Assembly: GCA_018335675.1 (NCBI GenBank)
Contig: JAGXRQ010000059.1
Coordinates: 1 to 64,000, forward strand
DNA from: Bacteroidota bacterium
GTDB lineage: Bacteria; Bacteroidota; Bacteroidia; Bacteroidales; UBA7960
Direction: 5' to 3'
Length of the DNA stretch: 64,000 nt
The position numbers were made by a program, and so were the translations under genes. The notes under the pieces are model-generated. The model was not told the DNA's origin, did no database searches, and worked only from the letters and a program-made list of their open reading frames with translations. Shown one piece after another: positions 41,399 to 51,165 of this stretch; positions within the stretch are counted from its first letter, which is position 1; the number at the start of each line of letters is the position of its first letter.

Positions 41399-42900
41399 TT
41401 CCCTCTCACCATCCTCACCACAAAACTAACCACTAAGTTCAACTTTGAAGCTATTTTTGAGGTCAAAGGTTCTATCGCCTTAACAACAAAACTAACTACC
41501 GGATTCAAACCTAGCGATACGAACATTCCAATAGTACCGGCTTGAGGAGAAGGCATTCCATCAATATATAAATATAGACAAATGCCTAATCCTACGACTC
41601 CGGAAGTGATTGCTCCGATTTTGTTTACATTCTTACTTAACAATCCCCAAATAAATGGCCCAAGGAAAAATGACCCTATTGCGCCCCATGAAATTCCCAA
41701 TATTGCAACGATATGATCTAAATTTAAATATGCCAGAGCTATTGATAGGAAAATAAAAACCGCACTCATAATTCTCATTAGAAGGGTAAGTCTTTTATCG
41801 GTAACATTTTTATTTATAAATCCACCATAAAAGTCTTTGACAAGTGTAGAGCTTGAAACCAACACCAGAGCTGCCAGAGTTGACATTGAAGCAGATAGAA
41901 TTAGCAATAATATTATGACGTTTAAAGAAGTTGGAACTACATTTACTAATAATTCAGGCATTAAAATATCATAAATAGGCTTACCTGCTTCATTGAAAGC
42001 TGCAGGAGTATTTTTCGGAGATAAAAATACCTGAGAAGTGGAACCAATGAAATATGCAACACCTCCGATAATAATAGCAAATATTGTTGAAGCAAACATT
42101 CCTTGTTTTACAGTTTTCTTGTCTTTTATTGCAAAAAACTTTTGCATAAGTTGCGGCATTGCGAAAGGCGCCATACTAGTTAATAAAACCAGAGCAAGTA
42201 AAGACCACCAACCCGGAGGGCCAATGGCGCTGATAAGCTTTGGGTTGATTTCTTGCAGATCTGCAGCAATCTTAGGAATTCCACCACCAACTTTTACTGT
42301 ACTAAAGAAAAGAATTATTACGCTAACAACCATAATCATCCCGAATATCATATCAATCATGGCCATTGATTTATAACCGCCCAAAACAAGGTAAACAGAT
42401 GTAAAAACACCCATAGCCACTAATGCATGCCAATATTCAATCTCAAAATTGGAAGTAAATAAATACGATAATCCCATAAATACAGCAGCAGTGTATGGAA
42501 TCATAAACACAAAGATTACAATGCTAGCAAGCAGTTTGAACAGATTAGAATCGTATCGTTTTTGCAAAAATTCCGGAAGAGTTGTTACATTATATTTTGC
42601 AGCAGCTTCTTTTACTCTCCAGCCAATCACCCACCAAACCAGCAAAACGCCTACTAAAGCATTAAATAAAGCTATCCATAATCCCGAAAAACCAAAATTC
42701 CAACCAATATTACCGGCAAATCCAATAAACAAAACAGCACTAAAATATGCGGTGCCATATGAAAATGCACTCATCCAGGGACCAACATTTCCGCCCCCAA
42801 GAAAGAAATCGTTGAAAGATTTTGTGGCTCTTAAGCCTTTTATGCCGATGAAAACAATCATCAAGGCGTAGAGAATTAGTACTATTATTTTTATGTCCAT
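41395..42900 (-). CDS. sodium:solute symporter family transporter
   Basis: Multi-TM; FFLGGGNVGPWMSAFSYGTAYFSAVLFIGFAG; SSS-like topology. Confidence 0.9.
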   Translation of the reverse strand: MDIKIIVLILYALMIVFIGIKGLRATKSFNDFFLGGGNVGPWMSAFSYGTAYFSAVLFIGFAGNIGWNFGFSGLWIALFNALVGVLLVWWVIGWRVKEAAAKYNVTTLPEFLQKRYDSNLFKLLASIVIFVFMIPYTAAVFMGLSYLFTSNFEIEYWHALVAMGVFTSVYLVLGGYKSMAMIDMIFGMIMVVSVIILFFSTVKVGGGIPKIAADLQEINPKLISAIGPPGWWSLLALVLLTSMAPFAMPQLMQKFFAIKDKKTVKQGMFASTIFAIIIGGVAYFIGSTSQVFLSPKNTPAAFNEAGKPIYDILMPELLVNVVPTSLNVIILLLILSASMSTLAALVLVSSSTLVKDFYGGFINKNVTDKRLTLLMRIMSAVFIFLSIALAYLNLDHIVAILGISWGAIGSFFLGPFIWGLLSKNVNKIGAITSGVVGLGICLYLYIDGMPSPQAGTIGMFVSLGLNPVVSFVVKAIEPLTSKIASKLNLVVSFVVRMVRGK

Positions 42901-42906
42901 TTTTTA

Positions 42907-42993
42907 GGTATTAGGTATTAGGTATCGGGTATCGGGTATTAGGTTTTGGGTTTTTAACTTTTAGTTTTTAGTTTTTAGTTTTTAACTTTTAAC
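42907..42993 (+). repeat. GGTRTYR heptamer array (42907-42948), copy 2, followed by a TTTTAGT-type 7-bp array (42951-42993)
   Basis: ggtatta ggtatta ggtatcg ggtatcg ggtatta ggttttg then ttttaac ttttagt ttttagt ttttagt ttttaac ttttaac. Confidence 0.9.
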
Positions 42994-45046
42994 TTCCTAC
43001 TCTAATCCTTGCATCTACAGCCACAACCATATCTTCTTTTCCAAGCAATGGGTTTAGATCCATTTCCATTATTTCAGGAGCTGCATTGAGTAGTGCGGAA
43101 AGTCTTACCAAGACATCTGCGAAAATATTCTCATTAATCCCTTTTTGACCTCTTACGCCTTGAATAATTTTATAACCCTTTAAATTGCGAATCATAGACA
43201 AAGCATCATCATTGCTGATAGGAGAGAGGCGTGTTGAAACATCTTTTAAAACTTCAATAAAAATCCCGCCCATCCCGCATAGAATCATATGTCCGAATTT
43301 TTCTTCATATTTTGCACCCGCAAAAAGCTCAGTGCCGGAAAGCATTGGTTGTATTAATACGGCCGTGGTGTCTTTGATTTTAATCATTCTTTCAAATTCA
43401 GCTTTAACACTTTCAGCGTTCTTAACATTTAACACAACACCACCAACATCAGATTTATGAACGGGTCCAACTACTTTCATTACAACAGGATAGCCTAATC
43501 TTTCAGCAGCATCAATAGCATCTTCCAGTCTGCTTGCAACAGCCTCGCCTGCTCTTGGTATTCCGGCAGCATCCAGCAAGCCCTGTATAGCTTTAGGTTC
43601 AAGGTATCCATCTTTTGAGCTTTCAATTATCTCGCGAATCTTTGCTTTGTCAACTTTCGGAAGTTCTATTTTTTCAGGACTTGGAGCAGGAGTGTGATAA
43701 ACTCTTGCCAGTGCATTTCCTAGTGTAACTTCGTCGGGGAAAATTATTCTACCTTTTTCAATAAATGCATTTATTTCCTCTTTTGCAGTCAAAATACTAG
43801 GCAAAACAGGATAAACAGGTTTTTTACATTCCTTCATTTTTTTATCCAGAACATCATAAACATCGAAAACAGGGAATAATCCTGGTGTGCCGAATATTAC
43901 GGCCATCCCATCAATCTCATCAAACTTATTATCTACAAAATCAATAATTTTTCCTAGCTGTTCCGCATTGCCCGTTGCCAGAAAATCAATAGGATTTGCA
44001 ACTGACGAACCCGGGAAAAGATGAGTGAGAAGTTCTTTACTTGCCGGATTGTCGATATGAGGAACATTCATTCCACCATTTGATAAAGCGTCGGTAAGCA
44101 TAACCGCCGGACCGCCTGCGTGAGTTATTATTGCAATATTTTTACCTTTCAATTCAGGATGTAGGAAAACAGAAGCTACGGCAATAAGGTCTTCGCGACC
44201 ATAACATCTAACAATTCCTGCCTTGCGGAAAAGAGCATCTACAGCTACATCCGGACTGGCAAGTGCACCTGTATGCGACGACGCTGCGCGGCTGCCTGCA
44301 TCTGAGCTACCTGCTTTAACTGCAGCAATTTTACACCCTTTGCGAATAAGAGATGAAGCATGTTTTAGCAACATTTGAGGTTTAGCAACAGTCTCGATAT
44401 AAAGCAACTTAACTCTGGAACTTCTTTCAGGGTCAAAACTTTCATCTAAATATTTAAGAACTTCCTCAACTCCCATTTGGGCGCTGTTGCCCACTGAGAA
44501 AACATTAGCGAATGTCAGGCCTTTTGGAATTCCGGCTTCCATAATAAAGCATGCAGTAGCTCCGGAGCCTGAAATAAAATCGCAACCCTTTTCAGTAAGC
44601 TTTGGAATAGGGTAGGTGAAAATGCTATGGTGGTTTGGCGTAAGAATTCCAACGCAGTTTGGACCAATAAGAGAGCCATTTACACTATTAATAGTATCAA
44701 CAATTTGTTTTTCAAGTTTTGCGCCTTCTTCGCTCTCTTCACTGAATCCTGCTGAAAGAATAATAAATGCACGAGTATTTTTTTGTTTTGTGAGCAGCTC
44801 AACTGTTTCAGGTATAAATCGTGCAGCAATTGCAATTACAGCAAGATCAACTTCCGGCAAATCAGCAGGATTGCTGTAACTTTTAATGCCTTGAACTTCA
44901 CTTTCCTTCAAATTTGTCACATAAACATCACCTTTGAAATTACCGTCAATGATGTTTTTGAGGATTTTACCGCCCGGTTTTGTTACGTCGTTTGAACCGC
45001 CAATTACAACAATACTTTTTGGATTTATAAGTTGCTGATTTATCAT
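42989..45046 (-). CDS. acetate--CoA ligase (ADP-forming)-type protein, alpha and beta domains fused
   Basis: SKSIVVIGGSNDVTKPGGKILKNI CoA-binding; RAASSHTGALASPD; ATP-grasp KVVGPVHKSDVGGVVLNV. Confidence 0.9.
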   Translation of the reverse strand: MINQQLINPKSIVVIGGSNDVTKPGGKILKNIIDGNFKGDVYVTNLKESEVQGIKSYSNPADLPEVDLAVIAIAARFIPETVELLTKQKNTRAFIILSAGFSEESEEGAKLEKQIVDTINSVNGSLIGPNCVGILTPNHHSIFTYPIPKLTEKGCDFISGSGATACFIMEAGIPKGLTFANVFSVGNSAQMGVEEVLKYLDESFDPERSSRVKLLYIETVAKPQMLLKHASSLIRKGCKIAAVKAGSSDAGSRAASSHTGALASPDVAVDALFRKAGIVRCYGREDLIAVASVFLHPELKGKNIAIITHAGGPAVMLTDALSNGGMNVPHIDNPASKELLTHLFPGSSVANPIDFLATGNAEQLGKIIDFVDNKFDEIDGMAVIFGTPGLFPVFDVYDVLDKKMKECKKPVYPVLPSILTAKEEINAFIEKGRIIFPDEVTLGNALARVYHTPAPSPEKIELPKVDKAKIREIIESSKDGYLEPKAIQGLLDAAGIPRAGEAVASRLEDAIDAAERLGYPVVMKVVGPVHKSDVGGVVLNVKNAESVKAEFERMIKIKDTTAVLIQPMLSGTELFAGAKYEEKFGHMILCGMGGIFIEVLKDVSTRLSPISNDDALSMIRNLKGYKIIQGVRGQKGINENIFADVLVRLSALLNAAPEIMEMDLNPLLGKEDMVVAVDARIRVGS

Positions 45047-45194
45047 GATTTATAAATTTGGTTTTTGCAAAAATGGTATTAGAAAAATTTTCGCTAATGT
45101 ATAAAAAATCTTATGTTTTTAATTGGTTTTGTTGATTTTTATTATGATTTTGAAATGCAAGAAATGGATAGCTATATTTGATTCGCTTTTTTTA

Positions 45195-45350
45195 TCCACG
45201 CAAAATACGCAAAGTTAAAAACATGCAAAAATCGCTAAGACTTATGACTATGATTATTCAGGTTTTGATATATTACAATAATTTACAATACACATCTTGT
45301 TAATTGGTTTGGTGATATTTTGCGTTTATATTTTGCGTATTTTGCGTGGA
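45195..45350. repeat. 19-bp inverted-repeat pair flanking a 118-bp AT-rich interior
   Basis: tccacgcaaaatacgcaaa (45195-45213) and tttgcgtattttgcgtgga (45332-45350), exact reverse complements. Confidence 0.85.
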
Positions 45351-45406
45351 ACTTTTAAATTAATGCACGAATTTCTTATTTATGATTTTATAAATTATAT
45401 CTACAT

Positions 45407-46048
45407 ATGACTAAAGCACAGCGTTTCAAATATATTCTGGATTATTTCTCCAAAAACCAACCGGTTGCTGAAACCGAATTGAGATATAAAGATCCTTACC
45501 AGTTGATTGTTGCAGTGATTTTGTCTGCTCAATGCACAGATAAGCGAGTAAATATTATTACTCCACCTTTTTTTGAAAGATTTCCTATTGCAGAAGCACT
45601 TGCGGTTGCATCTCAGGATGAAGTTTTTGAATACATTAAAACTTGTTCATATCCTAACAGCAAAGCAAAAAATCTTTTAGGAATGGCGAAAAAGCTGACA
45701 GAAGAATTCAAAGGAATTGTTCCGGACGATGTAAGTGAGCTTATGAAGTTACCCGGAGTAGGTAGGAAAACGGCCAATGTTATAGCTTCTGTAGTTTACA
45801 ATAAGCCAACTTTAGCTGTTGATACTCATGTTTTCAGAGTTTCTGCAAGATTAGGACTTACTGCCAATGCAAAAACCCCATTTGAGACAGAAAAACAGCT
45901 TTTAAAATACATTCCCGAAAATCAGGTTTCAATAGCACACCATTTGCTGATACTGCACGGAAGATATATTTGTGTAGCACGTAAGCCAAAGTGTGGGGAG
46001 TGTCCGTTTGTGGAGGTTTGTAGGTATTATGAGGGTATAAGGGTATAA
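45407..46048 (+). CDS. nth: endonuclease III
   Basis: ILSAQCTDKRVN; LPGVGRKTANVIASVVY; VDTHVFRVSARLGL; C-terminal 4Fe-4S cysteines CVARKPKCGECPFVEVC. Confidence 0.95.
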   Translation: MTKAQRFKYILDYFSKNQPVAETELRYKDPYQLIVAVILSAQCTDKRVNIITPPFFERFPIAEALAVASQDEVFEYIKTCSYPNSKAKNLLGMAKKLTEEFKGIVPDDVSELMKLPGVGRKTANVIASVVYNKPTLAVDTHVFRVSARLGLTANAKTPFETEKQLLKYIPENQVSIAHHLLILHGRYICVARKPKCGECPFVEVCRYYEGIRV

Positions 46049-46088
46049 GGGTATAAGGGTATAAGGGTATAAGGGTATAAGGGTATAG
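46033..46088 (+). repeat. 8-bp tandem array GGGTATAA, six full units plus a partial unit
   Basis: Direct reading; contains the nth stop codon. Confidence 0.93.
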
Positions 46089-46119
46089 GTTAATGTGCAA
46101 ATATGCCAATGTGCCAATG

Positions 46120-46400
46120 AGATTTGAGCGTAATTCCGACCGTGAGGGAGGGATCCCGTTGTTCCATGCACCCGTCATCCCGACCGGCCTGTACTGAGCG
46201 AAGTCGAAGTTGGGATCTTCCGGAAAAAGAGCATTAAACCTGAAGCTGGAAATCCCTATCGGGAGTTTCCAGTTCTAGCGTGAGGAACTTCCAGCTTCAG
46301 CGCTAGCGGAACTGGAAGCTTCCAATGAGAGAGTCCCGAACCGGAATTGGAAGCTTCCGACGAAAAAGCACCGAACCCGAAGCTGGAAACTTCAGGGTTT
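46120..46400. repeat. intergenic palindromic repeat cluster (GAGCGAAGTCGAA...GGGATC-type and GGAAGCTTCC-type elements)
   Basis: Inverted repeat tgaagctggaa (46241-46251) / ttccagcttca (46289-46299); ggaaatccctatcgggagtttcc hairpin; repeated ggaagcttcc. Confidence 0.75.
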
Positions 46401-46487
46401 TTAAATAACCCCTTTGAACATCATAATACCTCTTTTGTTATAATTGTAAAATCAACAATAAAAAAAAAGCATCAAAACTATAAAAAC

Positions 46488-46943
46488 ATGACACAATTAA
46501 AAATTGGAGATAAAGCCCCTGAATTTTCAGGGAAAGACCAAAACGGAAATCTTATTTCACTTAAAGATTTTAAAGGGAAGAAGGTTGTTATATACTTTTA
46601 TCCAAAGGATAACACTCCGGGCTGTTCTGCTCAGGCCTGTAATTTAAGAGATAACTATGATAGCTTGATGAAGCAGGGATATGTTATTATTGGTGTTAGT
46701 AAAGACAGTCAGAAATCTCATCAAAAATTTATTGAGAAATTTGATTTACCATTTCCGCTTATTGCTGATGAGGATAAAGTGATTCTGAATCAGTTTGGTG
46801 TTTGGGGTCCAAAGAAATTTATGGGAAGGGTTAGTGATGGAATTCATAGGACAACATTTGTTATTGATGAGAAAGGAATGATTTCTGAAATAATTCAGAA
46901 GGTTGATACTGAGGAGCATACAAGTCAGATTCTGAAAAATTAG
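46488..46943 (+). CDS. bcp: thioredoxin-dependent thiol peroxidase (Bcp/peroxiredoxin Q)
   Basis: FYPKDNTPGCSAQACNLRDNYDSL; start set to MTQLKIGDKAPEF (ORF track start 46347 lies in the repeat cluster). Confidence 0.93.
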   Translation: MTQLKIGDKAPEFSGKDQNGNLISLKDFKGKKVVIYFYPKDNTPGCSAQACNLRDNYDSLMKQGYVIIGVSKDSQKSHQKFIEKFDLPFPLIADEDKVILNQFGVWGPKKFMGRVSDGIHRTTFVIDEKGMISEIIQKVDTEEHTSQILKN

Positions 46944-46992
46944 AAATTAAAATCATAATGCTTTATCTTTGGCAATAAAAAAGATAGGCAAT

Positions 46993-49893
46993 ATGAAGTC
47001 CTTGTTTATTTTAATATTGATAGCGTCATTAGGTTGTAATTTATACAGTCAGGATTGGCGCTATTTTGATTCTCTTCGTGTTGAAAGCCAGACAGTAAAG
47101 AAAGTTGACTCTGCAATTAATTATGGTGAGAAAGCTTTGGAGTTATATACATCAGCATATGGCGAGAATGATACTGTTTATGCTGGTTTGCTTCGCGTTA
47201 TGATGGATTTGCATCAAAGTGCAAAACAATTTTCTCAGGCAGAATTTTATGGAGTGAAAGAATTGAATATAAGAGAAAGAGTTGAGGGTAAATCTACTGC
47301 AAATTATATTGCCGCATGTAATAATCTTGCACTACTGTATAAGGAATTAGGCAATTATTCGCTTGCAGAACCATTATATATTGAGTTTAAAGAACTTGTC
47401 GAGAATTTATACGGAAAAGAACATGAAGAATACGCTGCATCATGCAATAATTTGGCAACTTTTTACCGAGCATTGGGAAGACTATCAGAAGCTGAGCCTT
47501 TATTGATTGAAGCCAGAGAAATTTATGAAAAGCTTTTTGGGAAAGAACATACATCTTATCTTATAATTACAAATAATCTTGGAGGATTATATAGGGCAAA
47601 AGGTAATTATGGAGCTGCGGAGGTTTGTTATACCGAAGTAAAGTCGATTAGAGAAAAACTTCTTGGTAATGAAAATATAGATTATGGGGTGAGTTGTAAC
47701 AATCTCGCTTTGTTATACAGAACAATGGGAAATTATTCAGCTGCGGAACCATTATATATAGAAACAAAAAACATTTTTGAAAAATTACTTGGCAAGCATC
47801 ATCCTTATTATCACTCAATAAATAATAATTTGGCTCTGTTATACAGAACCACAGGCAAGTATGATGAAGCAGAACCCATACTCCTGGAAGCTAAAGAGAT
47901 TTATGAAAAAATATATGGAAAAGAGCATCCAATGTACGCCCAGAGTTGCAATAATCTTGGGGTTTTCTACCGCACTGTTGGTAAATATGATGAAGCAGAG
48001 CCATTGCTGATTGAGTCACGTGAGCTTTATGCGAAAATTCTTGGCAATGAACATTATGATTATGCAAGAAGCTGTACTAATCTGGGTGAAGTATTAAGAA
48101 TCAAAGGGCGATATAAAGATGCTGAAGCGTTATTGATTGAAGCAAAAGCTATTGAAGAAATGGTGCTAGGGAAGGACCATCCTGATTATGCTCAAAGTTG
48201 TCATAACTTGGCCGTTTTGTATGATAACATTGGAGATTATAATTCTTCTAAAAATCTTTTCAATGAGAGCATTGATGTTAAAAACAAAAACATAATTAAA
48301 AACTTCACCTTCCTATCTGAAAGAGAAAAGGAAATGTACTTTAAAACGCAGTCGCCTTTTTTCTCCGATTTTTATTCATTTGCCTTCAGGAATAAAGAAA
48401 AAGATAAAACTATTACTGAACTTGTATATAATAATGTGCTGAGAACAAAAGGATTATTACTTAAATCATCTACTGCGATGAGAACAGCTATAATGAGCAG
48501 TGGAGATAGCGAGTTGATTAAACTTTACGAAAAATGGATAGAGCTTAATGTTGAGATTTCAAAGATATATTCAACAGAGGTTTCTAAAAGAAATATTGAT
48601 GTATCCATAATTGAAGAAAGGGCAAATGAAATTGAAAAAGAATTGGTGAAAAGATCTCAATCATTTAGCGATTTTGATAATTTGCAAAATATTACATGGA
48701 GAAACGTGAAGTCTGGCTTGAAGAAAGGAGAATCAGCAATTGAATTTTTGCATTTTTCACAAAGAAACAATAATGATGACGTGCAATATTATGCATTGAT
48801 AATAAAGCATAATAGCAAGTGTCCTGAAATGTTTTATTTATTTGATGAATCTGAGCTTAGAAGTATAATTGAAGAAGCATCTGTGAATAGTTTGCACAAG
48901 ATAAATTCGGTTTATGGTAAGAATGAAGAGTTTAATAATAAGCTATATAATTTGATTTGGAAGCCAATGGAATCCAAGCTAAAAGCAACAAAAAAGGTTT
49001 TTATTTCTCCATCAGGGTTGCTTCATAAAATATCTTTTGCTGCGATTGCAAAATCAGAGAATGTTTATTTATGTGATCTTTATGATTTGAATAATTTGTC
49101 AGGTACCGTTAACATTGCGTATTCAAACGAGTTTGTATTTGATAAATCTATTGAAATAAGTCTTTTTGGAGGCGTAAATTACAATTCAACCCCTAATGAT
49201 AAGGAAGTTTGGGAGTACCTTGAAGGCACAAAAAGTGAGGTTGTTAGGATTAGTGATATCTTGAGAAAAGATAATTATAATGTTAATTTTTTCTTGGAAA
49301 ATGAAGCTTCAGAAGAAAATCTTAAACAGTATTCAGGCAATATTTTACACATTGCAACACATGGATTTTTCTATCCTGATCCGGAAGAAGTAATACGCAT
49401 GAATGCTTTGGAAATAAAAAAGGGCGATGTAATGTTTAGAGGCACAAATCAAGGGTTTGGAGTGTGGACATATATGAATAGCACTAACCCGCTTATGCGC
49501 TCAGGGCTTGCTTTAGCGGGAGCAAATAGTGTATGGTCAAAACAATTGGCCGATAGTGAAAATGATGGAGTACTTACAGCACAAGAAGTAACAAATCTTG
49601 ACTTAAGTAATACAGGGCTGGTTGTTTTATCTGCTTGCGAAACCGGACTTGGAGATATAAAAGACAGCGAAGGAGTTTATGGGTTACAAAGAGCTTTCAA
49701 AATGGCCGGAGCCAAAATGATTATTATGAGTTTATGGCAGGTTCCGGATAAAGAAACTGAAGAGTTTATGACATTGTTTTATTCGAATCTTATAATGAAC
49801 AATGATGTTAAAGCCTCTTTTAACCTTACTCAGAAGGAAATGCGTAAAAAATATGATCCGTTTTATTGGGCTGCATTTGTTTTGTTGGAGTAA
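46993..49893 (+). CDS. exported TPR (kinesin-light-chain type) plus CHAT domain protein
   Basis: About 42-aa repeats (CNNLALLYRTMGNYSAAEPLYIE...); C-terminal HIATHGFFYPDP and VVLSACETGLGDIKDSEGV CHAT motifs; signal-like N-terminus MKSLFILILIASLGCNLYSQ. Confidence 0.88.
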   Translation: MKSLFILILIASLGCNLYSQDWRYFDSLRVESQTVKKVDSAINYGEKALELYTSAYGENDTVYAGLLRVMMDLHQSAKQFSQAEFYGVKELNIRERVEGKSTANYIAACNNLALLYKELGNYSLAEPLYIEFKELVENLYGKEHEEYAASCNNLATFYRALGRLSEAEPLLIEAREIYEKLFGKEHTSYLIITNNLGGLYRAKGNYGAAEVCYTEVKSIREKLLGNENIDYGVSCNNLALLYRTMGNYSAAEPLYIETKNIFEKLLGKHHPYYHSINNNLALLYRTTGKYDEAEPILLEAKEIYEKIYGKEHPMYAQSCNNLGVFYRTVGKYDEAEPLLIESRELYAKILGNEHYDYARSCTNLGEVLRIKGRYKDAEALLIEAKAIEEMVLGKDHPDYAQSCHNLAVLYDNIGDYNSSKNLFNESIDVKNKNIIKNFTFLSEREKEMYFKTQSPFFSDFYSFAFRNKEKDKTITELVYNNVLRTKGLLLKSSTAMRTAIMSSGDSELIKLYEKWIELNVEISKIYSTEVSKRNIDVSIIEERANEIEKELVKRSQSFSDFDNLQNITWRNVKSGLKKGESAIEFLHFSQRNNNDDVQYYALIIKHNSKCPEMFYLFDESELRSIIEEASVNSLHKINSVYGKNEEFNNKLYNLIWKPMESKLKATKKVFISPSGLLHKISFAAIAKSENVYLCDLYDLNNLSGTVNIAYSNEFVFDKSIEISLFGGVNYNSTPNDKEVWEYLEGTKSEVVRISDILRKDNYNVNFFLENEASEENLKQYSGNILHIATHGFFYPDPEEVIRMNALEIKKGDVMFRGTNQGFGVWTYMNSTNPLMRSGLALAGANSVWSKQLADSENDGVLTAQEVTNLDLSNTGLVVLSACETGLGDIKDSEGVYGLQRAFKMAGAKMIIMSLWQVPDKETEEFMTLFYSNLIMNNDVKASFNLTQKEMRKKYDPFYWAAFVLLE

Positions 49894-50008
49894 TCTGTTT
49901 TGATTGTTAAATAATTTACTTTTGGGAAAAAATTTATTTTTCATAGTGATTTAATGAATTAACTTTATGAAAATTTTCGAGATATTGTTTTTGAATAAAA
50001 AATAATAT

Positions 50009-50016
50009 TAATTTTG
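50009..50016 (+). promoter_or_regulatory. candidate -7 element TAnnTTTG for recA
   Basis: TAATTTTG with TTTG at 49990-49993, 15 nt apart (shorter than usual). Confidence 0.4.
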
Positions 50017-50069
50017 AGCCGCAAAATATATAGACAAATACTTAAACTAAATAGATAAAAATTTGAATT

Positions 50070-51092
50070 ATGAGTAAAGAAAAAGAAAAAGCATCGAATG
50101 TGAATGCGGAAAAGATGAAAGCCCTTCAGCTTACTATGGATAAAATCGAGAAGTCGTATGGTAAAGGTTCAATTATGAAGCTGGGAGATTCAGTTGTGGA
50201 GCCTGTAGAAAGTATATCTACCGGATCTTTATCTCTTGATATTGCATTAGGAACGGGCGGTTTGCCAAGAGGTAGAGTGGTTGAGATTTACGGACCTGAA
50301 TCGTCTGGTAAAACAACTTTGGCTATACATGCAATTGCATCTACTCAAAAAGCCGGTGGAATTGCTGCTTTCATTGATGCAGAGCATGCATTTGACAGTA
50401 CCTATGCAAAAGGGCTAGGGGTTGATATTGAAAATCTTTTAATTAGTCAGCCCGACAATGGTGAACAAGCTTTAGAAATAACTGAAAACCTTATTCGTTC
50501 AGGTGCAATCGATATTATAGTTATCGACTCTGTTGCTGCTCTTACTCCAAAGAGTGAGATTGAAGGTGAAATGGGCGATTCTAAGATGGGTTTGCAGGCA
50601 AGATTAATGTCGCAGGCACTTAGAAAACTTACAGGTACAATCAACAAAACCGGTTGTTGCTGTATTTTTATTAATCAGCTAAGAGAAAAAATCGGTGTTA
50701 TGTTTGGCAACCCTGAAACAACCACAGGCGGTAATGCACTTAAATTTTATGCTTCTGTAAGATTGGATATCCGCAGAATTTCCCAGATAAAAGAAGGAGA
50801 CCACGCAGTTGGTAACCGTACAAGGGTTAAAGTTGTTAAAAACAAACTTGCTCCACCCTTCCGTCAGGCTGAATTCGATATCATATACGGACAGGGCATT
50901 TCTAAAACAGGAGAAATAATAGACCTCGCAGTAGATCATAACATTATAAAGAAAGCCGGATCATGGTTTAGCTACGGAGAAACTAAACTTGGACAAGGCC
51001 GTGACGCAGTTAAACAGTTATTAACTGATAATATTGAACTTGCAGAAGAACTCGAACTAAAAGTTAAAGAAGTTTTAAAAGTAGTAAAGTAG
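50070..51092 (+). CDS. recA: recombinase RecA
   Basis: [30 protein letters not shown]; near full-length RecA. Confidence 0.98.
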   Translation: MSKEKEKASNVNAEKMKALQLTMDKIEKSYGKGSIMKLGDSVVEPVESISTGSLSLDIALGTGGLPRGRVVEIYGPESSGKTTLAIHAIASTQKAGGIAAFIDAEHAFDSTYAKGLGVDIENLLISQPDNGEQALEITENLIRSGAIDIIVIDSVAALTPKSEIEGEMGDSKMGLQARLMSQALRKLTGTINKTGCCCIFINQLREKIGVMFGNPETTTGGNALKFYASVRLDIRRISQIKEGDHAVGNRTRVKVVKNKLAPPFRQAEFDIIYGQGISKTGEIIDLAVDHNIIKKAGSWFSYGETKLGQGRDAVKQLLTDNIELAEELELKVKEVLKVVK

Positions 51093-51109
51093 TATACCTT
51101 AGTTAAAAT

Positions 51110-51143
51110 AAGAGGCTGTTGTGTTTTATCACAACAGCCTCTT
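51110..51143 (+). terminator. strong stem-loop terminator after recA
   Basis: aagaggctgttgtg-ttttat-cacaacagcctctt, perfect 14-bp stem. Confidence 0.85.
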
Positions 51144-51165
51144 TCGTTATATCTTAATCTAAAAC

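Noticed and set aside
42901-42993. Possible CRISPR array
   Set aside because: Short 7-bp tandem units with no spacers and no cas genes; same applies to the other arrays.
45858-46178. Minus-strand ORFs (106 and 80 aa) with LYPYTLIPLYPYTLIPLYP repeats
   Set aside because: Translation of the GGGTATAA tandem array antisense to nth; no independent coding evidence.
46347-46487. N-terminal extension of bcp
   Set aside because: Lies in the palindromic repeat cluster; MTQLKIGDKAPEF is the typical Bcp N-terminus.
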